A stretch of DNA of 64,000 nucleotides, from NCBI GenBank assembly GCA_941918925.1, contig OW799237.1:2585201-2649200 (forward strand), in the 5' to 3' direction. Numbering within the stretch: position 1 is the stretch's first letter; every line of letters starts with the position of its first letter. Both the position numbers and the translations under genes were made by a program. This document shows, one piece after another, positions 1 through 11,723 of the stretch. The notes beneath the pieces are model-generated. The model saw only the letters and a program-made list of their open reading frames with translations, was not told the origin of the DNA and ran no database searches. This DNA comes from Phyto melanocephala. Taxonomy: Eukaryota > Arthropoda > Insecta > Diptera > Rhinophoridae.

Positions 1-384
1 TTTTCTTTGAAGTTTTTGTTTTTCTTTGCAGAAACAAAGGACAATTAAAATAATTTTACCTGATAATAATTTAGAGTGAGGTATTTCAAAAAAACCCATA
101 CAAATTAAAGCAATATATTATAAATAAATTACTTGTGTCGTGTTCTCCACCCAATGAAAATAAACACACTTTAGCAATAAAGTGCCGTTATTCTGCCGAC
201 GTTTTTGCTTATGCTTAGCAATGAAAATTGCTACGTGGAGACCCAGCAGAAAGAGTCTTTTCGGTTAATATTCATTGTTCCAATTGACATTATTTTAACA
301 TATACCTTTTTTTATCCGATGTTTTAGGAACTTTAAATTTAGAGCAATTACCCCAATGCTTCTTTTTCTTTTGTGACAACATTA
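1..384. other. Left-edge intergenic DNA
   Basis: A+T-rich sequence with no supportable coding region. It may contain the 3' end of a gene outside the window, because AATAAA-like hexamers occur near 160-180, but nothing ties them to a transcript. Confidence 0.4.
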
Positions 385-783
385 GGCCCCTTTCGTATTA
401 GGCAACTATAATTGCGCAATTCTTGTGTTTGTGGGTGTGCGAGGAAAGGTCGGTGTGAAGGGGAAAGAATTGCTGAGATTTGAGTACAGACTTGCTTGTA
501 CTTGGCAATTCTGCTTCTGCTGTCATTCTTGTCTTGGAATATTTATTTGTTTTTGACATTGTCTTTTATTTCTTTTTCGGTGTGTTGTGTAATTTTGTGT
601 GTGTGAAAATTTTATTTGTTTATAAGTGAATCAAATATTTAAAAATGATGAGAAATTGGAAGAAACTGGAAGAAATTGAGCAACTAAGTTGCTCAATGTG
701 AACATAAAAGCAAGTTCAAAAGAAAATAAATAAAAATTAAAATTATACTTGCGCAATTATAGTTGCCTAATGCGAAAGGGGCC
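385..783. mobile_element. Harbinger-like MITE, 399 bp, TTA target duplication
   Basis: The ends form terminal inverted repeats of about 35 bp. The left end begins GGCCCCTTTCGTATTAGGCA, and the right end (complement) begins GGCCCCTTTCGCATTAGGCA. Trinucleotide TTA lies directly outside both ends (382-384 and 784-786), as expected of a target duplication. A 3-bp TTA duplication with G-rich ends is typical of PIF/Harbinger elements. The interior has no transposase, so the copy is non-autonomous. A short palindrome around 678-694 sits inside. Superfamily assignment is inference; the inverted repeat and duplication are seen directly. Confidence 0.75.
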
Positions 784-1170
784 TTACCAAGAATATTCAC
801 AAACAAAAAAGTATCCGTATTTTTTTTTTTTTAATTAATAAAATTGATTTACAATTTTTTCTAGCGATTTTGAGGACAAATTTAACTGAATTTGTTTAAA
901 AAAATTCCATCTCTGTTTAGGACGAAAAAAGCGCAATACATATAAAAGCTACATAAGCTAATAACATTATTTTACTTGTTTTTTCAATTTGTGTGGCAAC
1001 TGCAAAGGTTGTTGAAAACTTGCTTGTCATTCGAAATTGTGTTGGAATAAAAAATTATTTTTTCGTCTTTGTTAACGCTGCTTAAAATCAATCATAAAGT
1101 GATTATTTTTAAAGGTTTACATTTTCAGAAAAATTGTACGAGTTTCTAAAAAATATATTGAAAAACAAAA
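784..1170 (+). promoter_or_regulatory. Rpn13 5' flank and probable 5' UTR
   Basis: This 387-bp stretch lies between the upstream MITE and the Rpn13 start codon. It is A+T-rich. A TTTTCAG at about 1123-1129 resembles a splice acceptor, so part of the 5' UTR may be spliced. No convincing TATA box or initiator was identified. Confidence 0.35.
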
Positions 1171-2474
1171 ATGTTTGGGCGTCAAAGTGGTCTTAGTAGT
1201 GGTGGTAGTGGTTCCAATTTAGTGGAGTTTCGAGCCGGAAGGATGAATTTAATTGGCAAGATGGTTCATCCCGATACCCGTAAAGGCTTAGTATATTTAA
1301 TGCAAAGCGATGATGGTTTAATGCATTTCTGTTGGAAGGATCGTACTAGTGGCAAGGTTAGTTCTGTTATTAGGGTTTTACTATCATTATTCTGTTTTTG
1401 CCCTTGAAAGGTTGAAGATGATTTGATTGTATTTCCCGATGATTTTGAGTTTAAACGTGTCGAGCAGTGTAAGACAGGACGTGTTTATGTTCTAAAATTT
1501 AAAACCTCCAGTCGTCGCATGTTCTTTTGGATGCAGGAAACAAAGACTGACAAAGATGAGGAATTATGCCGCCGTGTCAATGAAATTATGAATAATCCCC
1601 CATCCGCCTCTCGCGGGGGTCAAGATGGTGGCGATTTGCAGTACATGTTAAATAATATGTCGCAACAACAGTTAATGCAACTCTTTGGTGGTGTTGGTCA
1701 AATGGGAGGACTTAGCTCTTTGTTAGGCTCAATGAAGTATGTTCAATTAAATATTATTAAGTTTTATTTATTGGATGAAAATGTTTTTGTAGTCGCTCTT
1801 CAGACAGTACTCGTACTTCCATGTCCAGTCGCGCCAGCTCAAGTGCTGCGGGTCTTCTAACACCCGATAATAGTTCCTCTGCCCCTCGCACCCCATCAGC
1901 ACCAAAGGCGAGAAGCAACAAGAGTGGCACACCTTCAGGGGCAGATAACGGTGGCAGTAACAGTAAATCCGGTTCCAGTAATTCAAGAGCTGGTGGTAAG
2001 AAATCTAATATTCCCACCAATCCATTCGAATCCTTATTTAAAAACCTCTCACCTGAAGCTGGCTCTGGTCGTTCACTCAACATTGACCTTTCATCCGCTT
2101 TTGCTGGGTTCGAAGTTGTGGATGAAATTATATCCGATCCAGAACGCGTTAATACTCTGTCCGTTCTTCTACCAGCAACCGAGGATGCTGATGATGATAA
2201 AAAGAAACAGATAAAAGACACAATTGCCTCCCCACAATTTCAACAGGCCCTCTCTCTTTTTTCCAATGCTTTGCAATCGGCTCAATTGGGTCCTGTGGTC
2301 TCGCAGTTCGAATTAACACCTGAAGCTGTGGCTGCAGCTTATACTGGCAACTTGGAGGAGTTTGTTAGGGCTCTGGAGAAAGCTTTACCAGCTGGTGCTT
2401 CTATGCCATCAGCCACTACTTTAAAGTTCAAGGATTTCAGTTTGGAAGGTATGAAGAAGGAAGACGACAAATAA
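1171..2474 (+). CDS. Rpn13: Proteasomal ubiquitin receptor Rpn13 (ADRM1 homologue)
   Basis: Rpn13 is a ubiquitin receptor of the 26S proteasome regulatory particle that also recruits the deubiquitinase UCH37/UCHL5. Three exons are read: 1171-1356, 1411-1736 and 1793-2474, all with GT...AG borders and matching phases, giving 397 residues. The N-terminal Pru domain (about residues 18-130) contains [30 protein letters not shown] and RMFFWMQE. A Ser/Thr/Gly-rich linker follows. The C-terminal DEUBAD domain (about 266-380) begins [10 protein letters not shown] and includes [20 protein letters not shown] and the LGPV...FEL block. Length is near that expected for fly Rpn13. The start is the first ATG of the frame, preceded by CAAA. 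No break is seen, so the gene looks functional. Identity is high-confidence by recognition of both domains. Confidence 0.95.
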
Positions 2475-5395
2475 ACCGTAAAGAAATAGTTGTTATAATT
2501 AATTTTTTCATAAATTAAAAAAAAAACTGGCGTATGCTACGTCATTTAATTTTATAATTTTTTCTATTTTGTTTTAAAGTTTTATTAAATCTCATTCTTA
2601 AAATACTGAGATAGTATATATACAAACAACTATTAGACATGCGACAAGCTTTCTTTGCCTAATGAGAAAATATTAAAAATTAATACATACCTTAACACAG
2701 TTTTTTTAATTAAAGAACTTGAAGGTGGGATATTGGTTTTTGTTTTGTATTTGAGTGAAATAAATCCATGTGGATTAGTAAAATCAACAAGCAATCAAAA
2801 GTCGTAATTTGTATTTATTAATTAATTTTATTTCCTAATACAACAAGATATAATATCTAATAAATTATTAAAATAAGACTAGTTTAGCTAGACATTGATA
2901 AGTTTATATTTTCAATGAATTATTGAACGATCTAGAACACGGGAAACAAAAACGTGAACAACAAGACTAATGTACAAATTCAATAGTAATTTGTTTATAT
3001 AATTTTCATTTGAGTTAGGACATCATAATTTGTTTATTTAAACTATGAATAGAAATTAATATGAACATGAAAAATTTCTCTATCGTATTTAAAACAATTT
3101 TTCTCAGCACAGAATTTATGAGTTTTGTTTAATAATTTTGTTGAATACGCTTGTAAAGTTTAGGTATTTATACATTTTATGGAGTACGATACGTATATTT
3201 TTTCGAATCGTGTTCGTTTTTTGTGTATTATAAAATGACGATCTACATAGCTCCCTCCCTCTGATGAAAGTTAAAAGCATTACCCAAATACATAATACAA
3301 ATCAACTCGTTATCTGTTTCGTACATACTAACTCGAAATAAATGCGTTATGTTCAAAATGTTCAGGCAGTAAGAAATTTCGTTTCTGTCGCAAGAATAAA
3401 TGTGTTCAAGTAGTGAGTAAATGAAGTATTCAAGCTTCTACTGCATCTATCTTTCCGGTATATGTTCCTTTAATAAAATTTACATTATTGAACTAAAGTC
3501 GGCAACTTTGTTCACGTTAAAAACAAATTCGGGCAAGATTACAGAATATAATTGTATTCTGTGGCAAGATATAAACTACTGTGTAGCCTCAATTCATCAG
3601 CTGCTACTTTCTATATGTCAAAATTTCATACATTTTCTCTTCATATAAAAAAAATCTGTTGAAAATTCCTCCGAATTGCTACAAGTTTATTTTATGACAC
3701 CTTTATTAGAGGACATTTTTACCAAATTCTCTTATTAAATGGTTTTTTTAAAAGATTTTTTTCTCTTCTTAAAAAGTTTTTTTTTTTGTAAGAGCTTAAA
3801 ACGAGTGTGAAGAGACGTAGAACATAAAAAATTCAAAACAGTAAACTTCAACACAAACACATTGACGAAATTGACAAATAATTTGTAAAATGAGAAAAAC
3901 AATTTTAGCAATCAGCCATCCTTGTTTTACTGCAAAATGCCGCTATTAAAACATTTTTTTTAAGTACCTGTGTACAATAAACTGAACTTGTTTAGCGTTA
4001 CTGCTACATAACACATACATAACACAACAACTAATTTGACGTACTGCAAAATATCTAAATGCATAAACACACAGATACAAACTCTCGCTGGTATGATATA
4101 AAAGTTACATTTAATAACAAAGGCAAAATAAAGAATCAGAAAGAAAATTTTAAATATTCGAAAGATTTACATATGATATGATTTTATATACGTACTATGT
4201 ACATATATATAGTGCTTAGATAGTATACAAAATTATTAAAAAATATTTACATTTGTATCTATGTATGTATGCCTTGTTTACATATGGTGGTATCAAAAGA
4301 GCGAAAAATCTCCCTAAAACAAGAGACTGCAGAGGGAATTTAAGCAAACATCAAAACAAGCTTTTAGGAGAGCTATAATATGTTTTTTTTTGTTGTAAGT
4401 AGATATGATTTAACGGAGATGATATATAACTTAAAATATCAAAATGGTACAATTTCGGTGCGATACTTCAGGTTTGCAGATATATTGTATCGGCGATGCA
4501 TGTACATACATATTTAATGTCGATACCTAGGTACAACGATTCTTTTAAATATTTTTTTCTAAAGTTTTTTTTGTAAATAAACATTAAAAGTAGTTCAGTT
4601 CTTAAAACTGATGTAATTATTTTCAATTCTTTTTTAAATGCTCAACAACTAAGATTAAAAAGATATGAAAAAGGGCATAAATTCAAAAGATTAAAAAAAC
4701 CATTTGACCTAGCTTTTTTACTGGAGAATTACAGTAATCTTCCGGTTAGCCGATCCAAAACTTGTTAGGTTAAACTGAAGGGTTCATTGTATCTATGGGC
4801 GTAACTAGACCATTCTGGGGGCATTGACCCAAAAAATTGTTTTTGCCGCCCGCCAGATTTTAATAAATATCACTATTTACTATACATATTAAATTAACTC
4901 AGTTTAAGATCTTGAAGAAAAAAATTGTAAAGATTTTGCTGTCAACAGAAAAAATTGTAGCTGCGATACTGGTTATATTCAGAACCTAAAGGTCTAAATA
5001 ACCACACAAGCGGATTTTTAAACTCGATCACATTTAATGTTTGTACAAGTTTGTTGTGTGGAAATTTTTGTTTTGTGTGTTGTATTATTTAAGTTTTTAT
5101 GAAAATTAAAAATATAATTTTCTAATTTAAAAATATTTACTTTTAATACAAATATATACATACATACATATGTATGTATGTGGATTTCACACCGCATTTA
5201 TAACAAGTGATCTCGCGATATCGGATGACAAAATTTTTTTATTACGCTACACAACAACCTCCATATAAAACATTTTTTATATGAAGTTTGACTACCGCTT
5301 CGTTATAAATTCGTCAAGCATTACGATTTGGCCCTTAATTTAGGTGGTTTTCTTACACGAATCTTATTAAAGTTCTTATATTTATCTAAAATTAA
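2475..5395. other. Intergenic A+T-rich DNA downstream of Rpn13
   Basis: The Rpn13 3' UTR must begin here, but no single poly(A) signal stands out. The rest is A+T-rich with ACAT/ATGT microsatellites (about 4200-4270 and 5155-5185). Short open frames such as 3421-3648 show no protein-like composition. Around 4740-4860 base composition is less A+T-biased, which may reflect an old repeat, but no family was recognised. Confidence 0.4.
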
Positions 5396-5534
5396 ACAAG
5401 TAAAAGTAAGAATACTATAATTGGCTGTACCGAATTTGATAATACCATGCCCATATTGATGGGGTAAAATTTTTCTCCATTTTGTTTCAGAAGGCATCTT
5501 GGATTTTACTCTTTTTATACCCTTCACACAGTGA
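5396..5534. mobile_element. Diverged DINE-1 head and truncated DINE-1 tail
   Basis: At about 5396-5460 a diverged form of the DINE-1 head is visible: ACAAGTAAAAG followed by a degenerate version of the CTATATTCGGCCGTGCCGAA palindrome. At 5512-5534 a bare DINE-1 tail, TATACCCTTCACACAGTG, on the minus strand abuts the head of the next element. The block is a pile-up of fragments from separate insertions. Confidence 0.6.
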
Positions 5535-6295
5535 ACAAGTACGAGCGCTATATTCGGCCGTGCCGAATCTTATATACCCTTCACAACATGTAGTCATGCA
5601 ATAACAGTAGATTGTGTCACCATTTATCCCATATGAAATACGTACATACATATAAAAACATACATATATAAAAACATCCCATTGTAAAATTATAAATTCA
5701 TGTATGTATGTTAAAAAAACAAAAAAAAAAAAAAAAAAAAAAAATATTTAAAAAAAAATTAAAAAAAAAAATTATTATATATATAATATATATAAGACAA
5801 AAAAAAAATAAAAAAAAATTAAAAAAAAAAATAAAAAAAAATAATAATAAAAATATATATAATATATTAAATAAAAAATAAAAAAAAATATATAAAAAAA
5901 ATAAAAATTTTTTTTTTTTGCTCAGCTGGGATTCGATGCCACGTTTTCTCTAACCAGTATACACGTTTGTATGTATGTATGTTGTTGTTGTAATGTTGTT
6001 TTTGTGAAAAAAAATCGAGGTGGTCGTGGGTTTTTGCTCATATCTCAGTTGTTTATGTACCGATGTTTCTGGATTTCAATACCGATCTACTCCCGAATAT
6101 TTCTGATATTTTAATACCTCACCCGGGTCCAAGCGATGTCGGGGGGCTTCAAAAAGTTGATTTCAACATACACACGGACAGACGGTCAGACGGACAGACT
6201 GACAGAGCTTAATCGACTCCCCTATTCATAAGCTTTCAGAAAATATATACTTTATGCGGTCGGAAATGAAAATTGTAGAAATTTCTATATTTTTA
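5535..6295 (+). mobile_element. DINE-1-like element, copy 1 (+), 3' truncated
   Basis: The order of parts matches the other copies here. There is a head with palindrome ATATTCGGCCGTGCCGAAT, then CTTATATACCCTTCACAAC, then a long A/T-only tract (about 5710-5920), then a body from about 5920 with CAGACGG microsatellite and the TTTCAGAAAATATATACTTT block. The terminal GGGTATAA hairpin is missing; the sequence runs into A/T tracts near 6296. The body block with GGTCGGAAATG and the TCAGACGGACAGAC repeat matches what is known of Drosophila INE-1/DINE-1, a non-autonomous Helentron-derived family. No protein is encoded. Confidence 0.8.
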
Positions 6296-6442
6296 TTATT
6301 TTTTTTTTAAATTTTTTAAAAAATTTTTTTTTAATTTTTTTTTTGTTTTATATTTATTATTATTATTATTATTTTTTAAAAAATTTTTTTTTTTAAAAAT
6401 TTTTTTTTTTTTTTTAACATACATACGTAAAGTTATAATATA
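6296..6442 (-). repeat. A/T tract and head-proximal piece of an inverted DINE-1
   Basis: Almost pure A/T sequence, then AACATACATACGTAAAGTTA, which matches the head-proximal part of DINE-1 on the minus strand. The mariner-like element at 6443 is inserted just after it. Confidence 0.5.
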
Positions 6443-7764
6443 CAAGGTGGCGCAAAAGAAATCCTCCTATCAGAAAATGCTACAAATTTTGCAATTGGCC
6501 CCTAATGTCAGTTCTGTTTTGACATTTGTGTAGTAAACACATGCAAAATACACGTTAATAAACAATGTTACGCTACACTGCTCCAGAACGCGGAATATTT
6601 GTGACTATTTATTTGACCAATAATCGGTCGGTGACTTTGGCACAACGTGAATTTCGTCGCAGATTTCCTAGCCGTCCAACGCCTGCTGGTGAAACACTGC
6701 GACGTTTAGCCGCTCGCCTCGAAGAGACTGGCACAACACGAGATGCTGCCAGGAGTGGCAGACCCCGGAGTAGCCGTTCTGCAGAGAATATTGCTGCTGT
6801 AGCCGAGGATGTCATGGAAGCGCCGTCGACATCGACCAGACGACGTTCCACGCAAATGGCTATCAGTCGACGGTCTTTACAGCGAATTTTGGTACAAGAT
6901 TTGAAGATGTTTCCGTACAAAGTCCAGACGGTGCATCAGCTGTTAGCTGCTGACCGCCAATCGCGTCTAACATACGCTCAAGCCATCCTGAATCACCACC
7001 AAGAGGAAGATGATTTTTCATCAAAAATAATCATGAGTGATGAGGCCCATTTCCATCTTAGCGGGTACGTAAATAAGCAAAATTTACGCTTCCGGGGCAC
7101 TGAAAATCCGCGTGTAACCCACGAAGAGCCATTACACCCGCTCAAAGTTACTGTATGGTGTGCTGTTTTCGCTGGAGGAGTCACCGGACCTTTTTTCTTC
7201 GAAGACGTCGCGGGCCAAACGGTTACTGTGAATGGTGAGCGCTACAGAGCAATGATCAACGAGTTCTTTTTGCCGCAACTTGATGAATTGAGATTGGAAA
7301 ACATGTAGTTCCAACAGGACGGTGCAACAGCACACACTGCACGTGCCACAACCGATATGCTGAAGGATGCATTTCCCGGGCGCCTAATCTCCCGTTTTGG
7401 CGATTTGAACTGGCCAGCAAGATCGCCTGATTTGACCGCTCCAGACTTCTTTTTGTGGGGCTTTTTGAAGTCGCGGGTTTATGTCAACAAGCCTCAGACT
7501 CTTGCAGCTCTTAAAGACAATATCCGTCAAGAATGTGAGGACCTATCGCCGGAAGTTTTGGCCAAAGTGATGGAAAATGCCATAAAAAGGGCTCAAATGA
7601 CAGTCAACTGTGGCGGCGGCCATTTTCATGACATCATATTCTCGACTTGATGTAAAAAAAATTAAAAGACCAAATAAAAATACTCCACAAGAAGAATCAA
7701 AGTTTTTCATTTTTTTTTAAATTACAGCCAAAAAACATCGGAAGGTTATTTTTGCGCCACCTTG
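6443..7764 (+). mobile_element. DD41D mariner-like transposon (rosa-type), 1,322 bp
   Basis: Terminal inverted repeats CAAGGTGGCGCAAAA (left) and its complement (right) are flanked by TA on both sides (6441-6442 and 7765-7766), the Tc1/mariner target duplication. One transposase frame fills the interior. The element sits inside DINE-1-derived sequence, so it arrived later. A weakly similar end (ACCGCCACCTTGTATAA) occurs near 22090-22105, hinting at related short elements in this genome. Confidence 0.92.
6565..7650 (+). pseudogene. DD41D mariner-like transposase with one premature amber codon
   Basis: The frame is open over 362 codons except for TAG at 7306-7308. The N-terminus carries helix-turn-helix-like sequence and a mariner-style GRPRSSRSAENIAAV block. 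Catalytic residues are visible: D in IMSDEAHFHLSGY (codon 7039), D in FQQDGATAHTA (7318) and D in SPDLTAPDFFLWG (7444). I count 41 residues between the second and third aspartates, the DD41D spacing of the rosa group rather than DD34D of classical mariner. The stop falls just before FQQDGA, two codons after an Asn-Met pair; a single G-to-A change of a Trp codon would explain it. No other stop or frameshift is seen, so the copy is young. It could encode a truncated N-terminal protein lacking the second and third catalytic residues. Confidence 0.88.
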
Positions 7765-7766
7765 TA

Positions 7767-8280
7767 TAATATATATACCAGCCATCAAAAAACAACACAA
7801 ACCCATCTATTGTATTGTAGTATCTCTTCTCTGTGGCCGACTGTCTGTCTATCTGTCTCACTGACTGTGTGTGTTCGTTTAGCGTTTTAATGTCTTCATT
7901 ATTTTGGATTTACGTTTATGTTTTTTTATCTTTCATTTTTTAGTTGTTGTGTGTTCTTTTCACGTAAAAATACATGTTACAACAGAAACAGCAAGAAAAA
8001 AAACCGAAAATAAGAGCCACGATCATCATCAGCAGTTGAATTGTATACACATACACATATTTCGAGTCATAGTTGTTGTGGCATGAAAAGTTTAGGTGGA
8101 AGCAATTATTTTACACTCAAGAAAAATATTAAAGAAATTTTTTTATCAATTTTTTAATAATAAAAAATATAATTAATTTATATTTTGTGAAAAAAATCCC
8201 TTAAAATTTATATCAGCATCTCAAGTGCTGATTCGGTGCAAAAATTGTGTTCTTTTATAGCGTTTAAGCAGCATTTCAAA
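7767..8280. other. Unassigned DNA between mariner and inverted DINE-1 head
   Basis: Sequence of roughly average composition with CTGTCTGTC-type microsatellite near 7840-7870. A 60-codon open frame at 7904-8086 is not protein-like. It matches no other part of the window that I could see. Confidence 0.35.
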
Positions 8281-8437
8281 CATGGGTTGTTTTTATATAT
8301 GTATGTTTTTTATATTGTTGTACGTATTTCATATGGGATGAATGGTGATACAAACTACTGTTATTGCATGACTACACGTTGTGAAGGGTATATAAGATTC
8401 GGCACGGCCGAATATAGCGCTCTTACTTGTTAATAGT
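8281..8437 (-). mobile_element. Inverted DINE-1 head fragment
   Basis: On the minus strand this reads as the DINE-1 head: ACAAGTAAGAGCGCTATATT, the CGGCCGTGCCG palindrome, CTTATATACCCTTCACAACG, then GTAGTCATGCAATAACAGTA. It faces copy 1 (5535-6295). Confidence 0.75.
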
Positions 8438-8439
8438 AG

Positions 8440-9110
8440 ACTATATTTTAGTTGTCAATTCTTTTTGGGGTAAAGGGGACAAAGCCCTAACTACCATATA
8501 TGCCATATAATCTAGTACGTTTTGATTTTTACTTTCTCATAGTTAACGGTATTTTACTGGTCAAGCCCTTTTATGTTATACCATATTGGCTCTCTCGGTT
8601 GTATAGAAACTTTGTTTGTAAATTTTATAAAAAAACACCGAAGCAGTTGTATCTCTGATACTTTCGAACCGATTTTTTAGTTTTTCTCAGAAAAAATTTT
8701 TAAGACCACGGCTTTTAATTTGGTATCTTTATTGAGGACATAACAAAGTTTTATATATGTACATACGTTTTAAAAAAAATATATATTTTTCTAAATAATT
8801 TTTGCCTATAACTTTGCCGATTAGTGACCGATTTGTCTAAAATTGTTCACGAATACCACTAGAGGCATACCATATCTAATATTCACAAGTGTATCTATAA
8901 ATTATCCTAGGCCTGAAAAATTTTAAATTTTGTGGTAAAAATAAGGGGAAAAAACTGAGGCAGTCGTGTTTATTTCTTCATATCTCAGAAAGCTATAGGG
9001 CGTTTGTGCTGATTTTTAATACCGACCTGCTCACGAATATTTCTGATATTTAATCACATACGGGGCTTGGTGATATCATGGAGCTTCACTTAATTACGAT
9101 AAACTCATTG
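8440..9110 (+). repeat. Diverged dispersed repeat with DINE-like body
   Basis: Two parts are visible. At 8460-8640 there is GGGTAAAGGGGACAAAGCCC and TATTTTACTGGTCAAGCC, shared with 54190-54530. At about 8950-9090 a block (TATCTCAGAAAGCTATAGGG, then GAATATTTCTGATATTTAAT) matches the body of DINE-1 copies such as 18430-18510. This looks like an older, longer relative of the DINE-1 family. No coding frame. Confidence 0.5.
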
Positions 9111-9730
9111 CGAAAATAAAGGAATTTATTTAGAAACTGATAAAGGATTGTTTTTTTTTTTAATAGATACTTATTTATGTTCTTGTAGCTTTTTTATTTT
9201 TTTTAAATAAAAAATATATTATTTTATCGACCTAAAAATTTGTATAAAAATATTAATATTAAACAGTAGAAAAAGGTGCACTCAACAATTGAAATTCAAT
9301 TCTAACAGCTATAATTTATTTGTATGTATGTATATTTATATTTGTCGGTTTCTCACAATATTTTGATCAAGAGAACTCAGAATCAGAAATTTAGTAAATA
9401 CTACTGTGGTGTGCTTAAAGTACTTAAAGAAAATATTTTTTTTTGACTGTTGTTGAAAAAAGTTTTGATAAAAAGCTGTCAGCTATAGGTAAAAAGCTGT
9501 AATTATATATAAAAAACACAACAAAAAAAATATGCCTTGAACAAAAAAATTATTAAATTGCAAACAAACAAAAATTCGTATTGTATTATTTAAAAATATG
9601 TAAAAGAAAAACCGATTAATCTGAAAATAATTTCTTATGACAGTTTCGACCAAGACACATTTCATATTAAAACACTGCTAATAAGTTATCTATTATCACG
9701 TTGTTTTTTACGTTTTTAAATATTCAATCC
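9111..9730. other. A+T-rich intergenic DNA
   Basis: No gene or recognisable repeat apart from short ATGT microsatellites near 9320-9340. Short open frames are A/T-driven. Confidence 0.4.
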
Positions 9731-9936
9731 AAGGCATATTTATTCATCAGGTACTCTTGATTCGCCAGCTGATTATTTTTTTCAACACTTATTTTAAATT
9801 TTAGCTGTCAAAATGCATAAATAAAAAACAATTTTCTCTCTTTTCTAATTTGTTTCAAATGCCAAACTTCATATATAAAAAATATAAACAAAAAATTCTC
9901 TCCGAACTGCAATTACCTGATGAATAAATATGCCTT
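9731..9936. mobile_element. 206-bp MITE with AAGGC ends
   Basis: A perfect terminal inverted repeat of 23 bp: it begins AAGGCATATTTATTCATCAG at 9731, with its complement ending at 9936. The sequence just inside (GATTCGCCAGCTGATTA) resembles the interior of the ends of the foldback element at 21452-22494, so the two appear related. No target duplication is certain; ATTCA occurs on both flanks but not symmetrically. Confidence 0.7.
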
Positions 9937-11723
9937 AATTCATTCAAATAAAATTATATTTAGGTAACGTTATTTTTCTTTAGAAATTGTCTTAATATTA
10001 CCTCGATTGTCATTATTTGTTGTTTAAAAAAACAACTCTTAAGGGATGATTTTTTTATTAATTCTGCCTTTACATAACCGAGCCTGTAAGGCCATATATG
10101 GTTAATAAAGGCTACTTGTTATAAAAAAACATTCCCACAAGTTGTAAGAATTATTTTAAACTTGGGCATAATACAAGTCAAACCATTTTTGCATTACTAA
10201 ATTACCAACTGAACTATTTCGACGTTCTAGATAGGTACTATTTGTTTCTTTTTTACCATTTAAAGGTACATTTAGGCCACCACATCGCAGTCTTGAGAAG
10301 CAACAACACGCTCACAAATTTCGTACACGCAACCCACTGTTTTGTTTTGATACTGTTTTTTTCGTAAGTATGGTAGATACATGTATGATATCTATAAGCC
10401 AAGATACATAAGTTATATATTTTTATGGTGACAGTAGTAATGTGCATTTTCTTTGCTGCCATTTTTTATGTATAGAGTTTGACAGTATCGTTTCCAAGAA
10501 TATTTTTTTTATAAACGGAGTTTGACATCGGCATAGCAGACAATAAAAAACAACTGTTCTATTGAGAACACTTTATAAGTCAATAATACACTTTCATACA
10601 TGCTAAAAAATATTTTTTGCATGTATGTATTGGACTTTTCTGTTTTAAAACGCAATAAACCTTGACAGAGAGCATACGCAAACAAACGTAACGTGTATTA
10701 AATAATTTATAAAAATATCTATAGATATAAATTGCTTACAAAAAAATTAATAAAATTTTAAAAACAAATACTTCAAAAATTTAAAAACAGTTTAAATTAA
10801 AAAAAAGGAAAAATAAGTTATTATTTACACAATATTGTCGTGTTGAATTTAAAAATATTCCCCGGTAGTTAAATCGTGCAAACTTGAAATTTATAGTACC
10901 TGTAAAAAATATATTAAAAAAATATAATAACAAACATTGTATGTACCTATGTATCTAGCTAAGAAAAAATAATGTTTTTGTTTGTTATTTGTTATCATAA
11001 GTTGTTTGTACATACCTATCTACATATTTGTTATATTCTATTAGTTTGCAAGAGCTTACTTTAATATACATACATATATTTAAAATCTATGTATGTATGC
11101 ATATGTGCTTATATACGTATGCATAAGTTAACAAGTTTGGTTATCAATACATAGGAAACATTTGAGTTTTTATTTATAGATACACACTTCCCTACGAACA
11201 TACATATGTATGTATAGAAAAGATTACATATATAGTAGCAAACTACATACTCTCACTTTTCTTGAATCTTCCCGTTTGTCATTTTTTTTTTGGTTTCTTA
11301 TAAGTAGTGCGAATGTGAGACAGTGTTGCCGCGATCGCTATTTAATTTAATAAGTCAACCAAATTACATAGCAATGAACTAAAATAATATTAAACATACA
11401 AATAACAGTTGCTGATAAAATTATCAATGTACAATAGCTATATGATTAATAAGTTTTTTCTTTATTTAAACGATCAATGTATTCAAATTATATTTTATAA
11501 ATGGAGTGTGCACGAACAAAATACCTACGTTGCTTATAAAAAATAAATCAATGATTAATGATATAAATTTTCTATATATGTATATACATACCTATACATA
11601 TTTCAATATTTGTATTAATTGCAAATGTATTATAAATATTTAAAATTATAAAAGGTTTATAAAACAAAACTTTTAAAAAGTTTGATGTTTTTAAAAATTT
11701 AGTAGTACGACTGTAGGATATAA
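9937..11723. other. A+T-rich intergenic DNA with ACAT microsatellites
   Basis: About 1.8 kb without a supportable gene. A short block at 10040-10120 containing GAGCCTGTAAGGCC resembles the AAAT-tailed repeats at 24.9 and 29.3 kb. The recurring motif related to TGTATGGAGTTTGACA appears twice (10464-10485 and 10508-10527). ACAT/ATGT microsatellites occur at 11060-11110 and 11195-11220. Confidence 0.4.
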
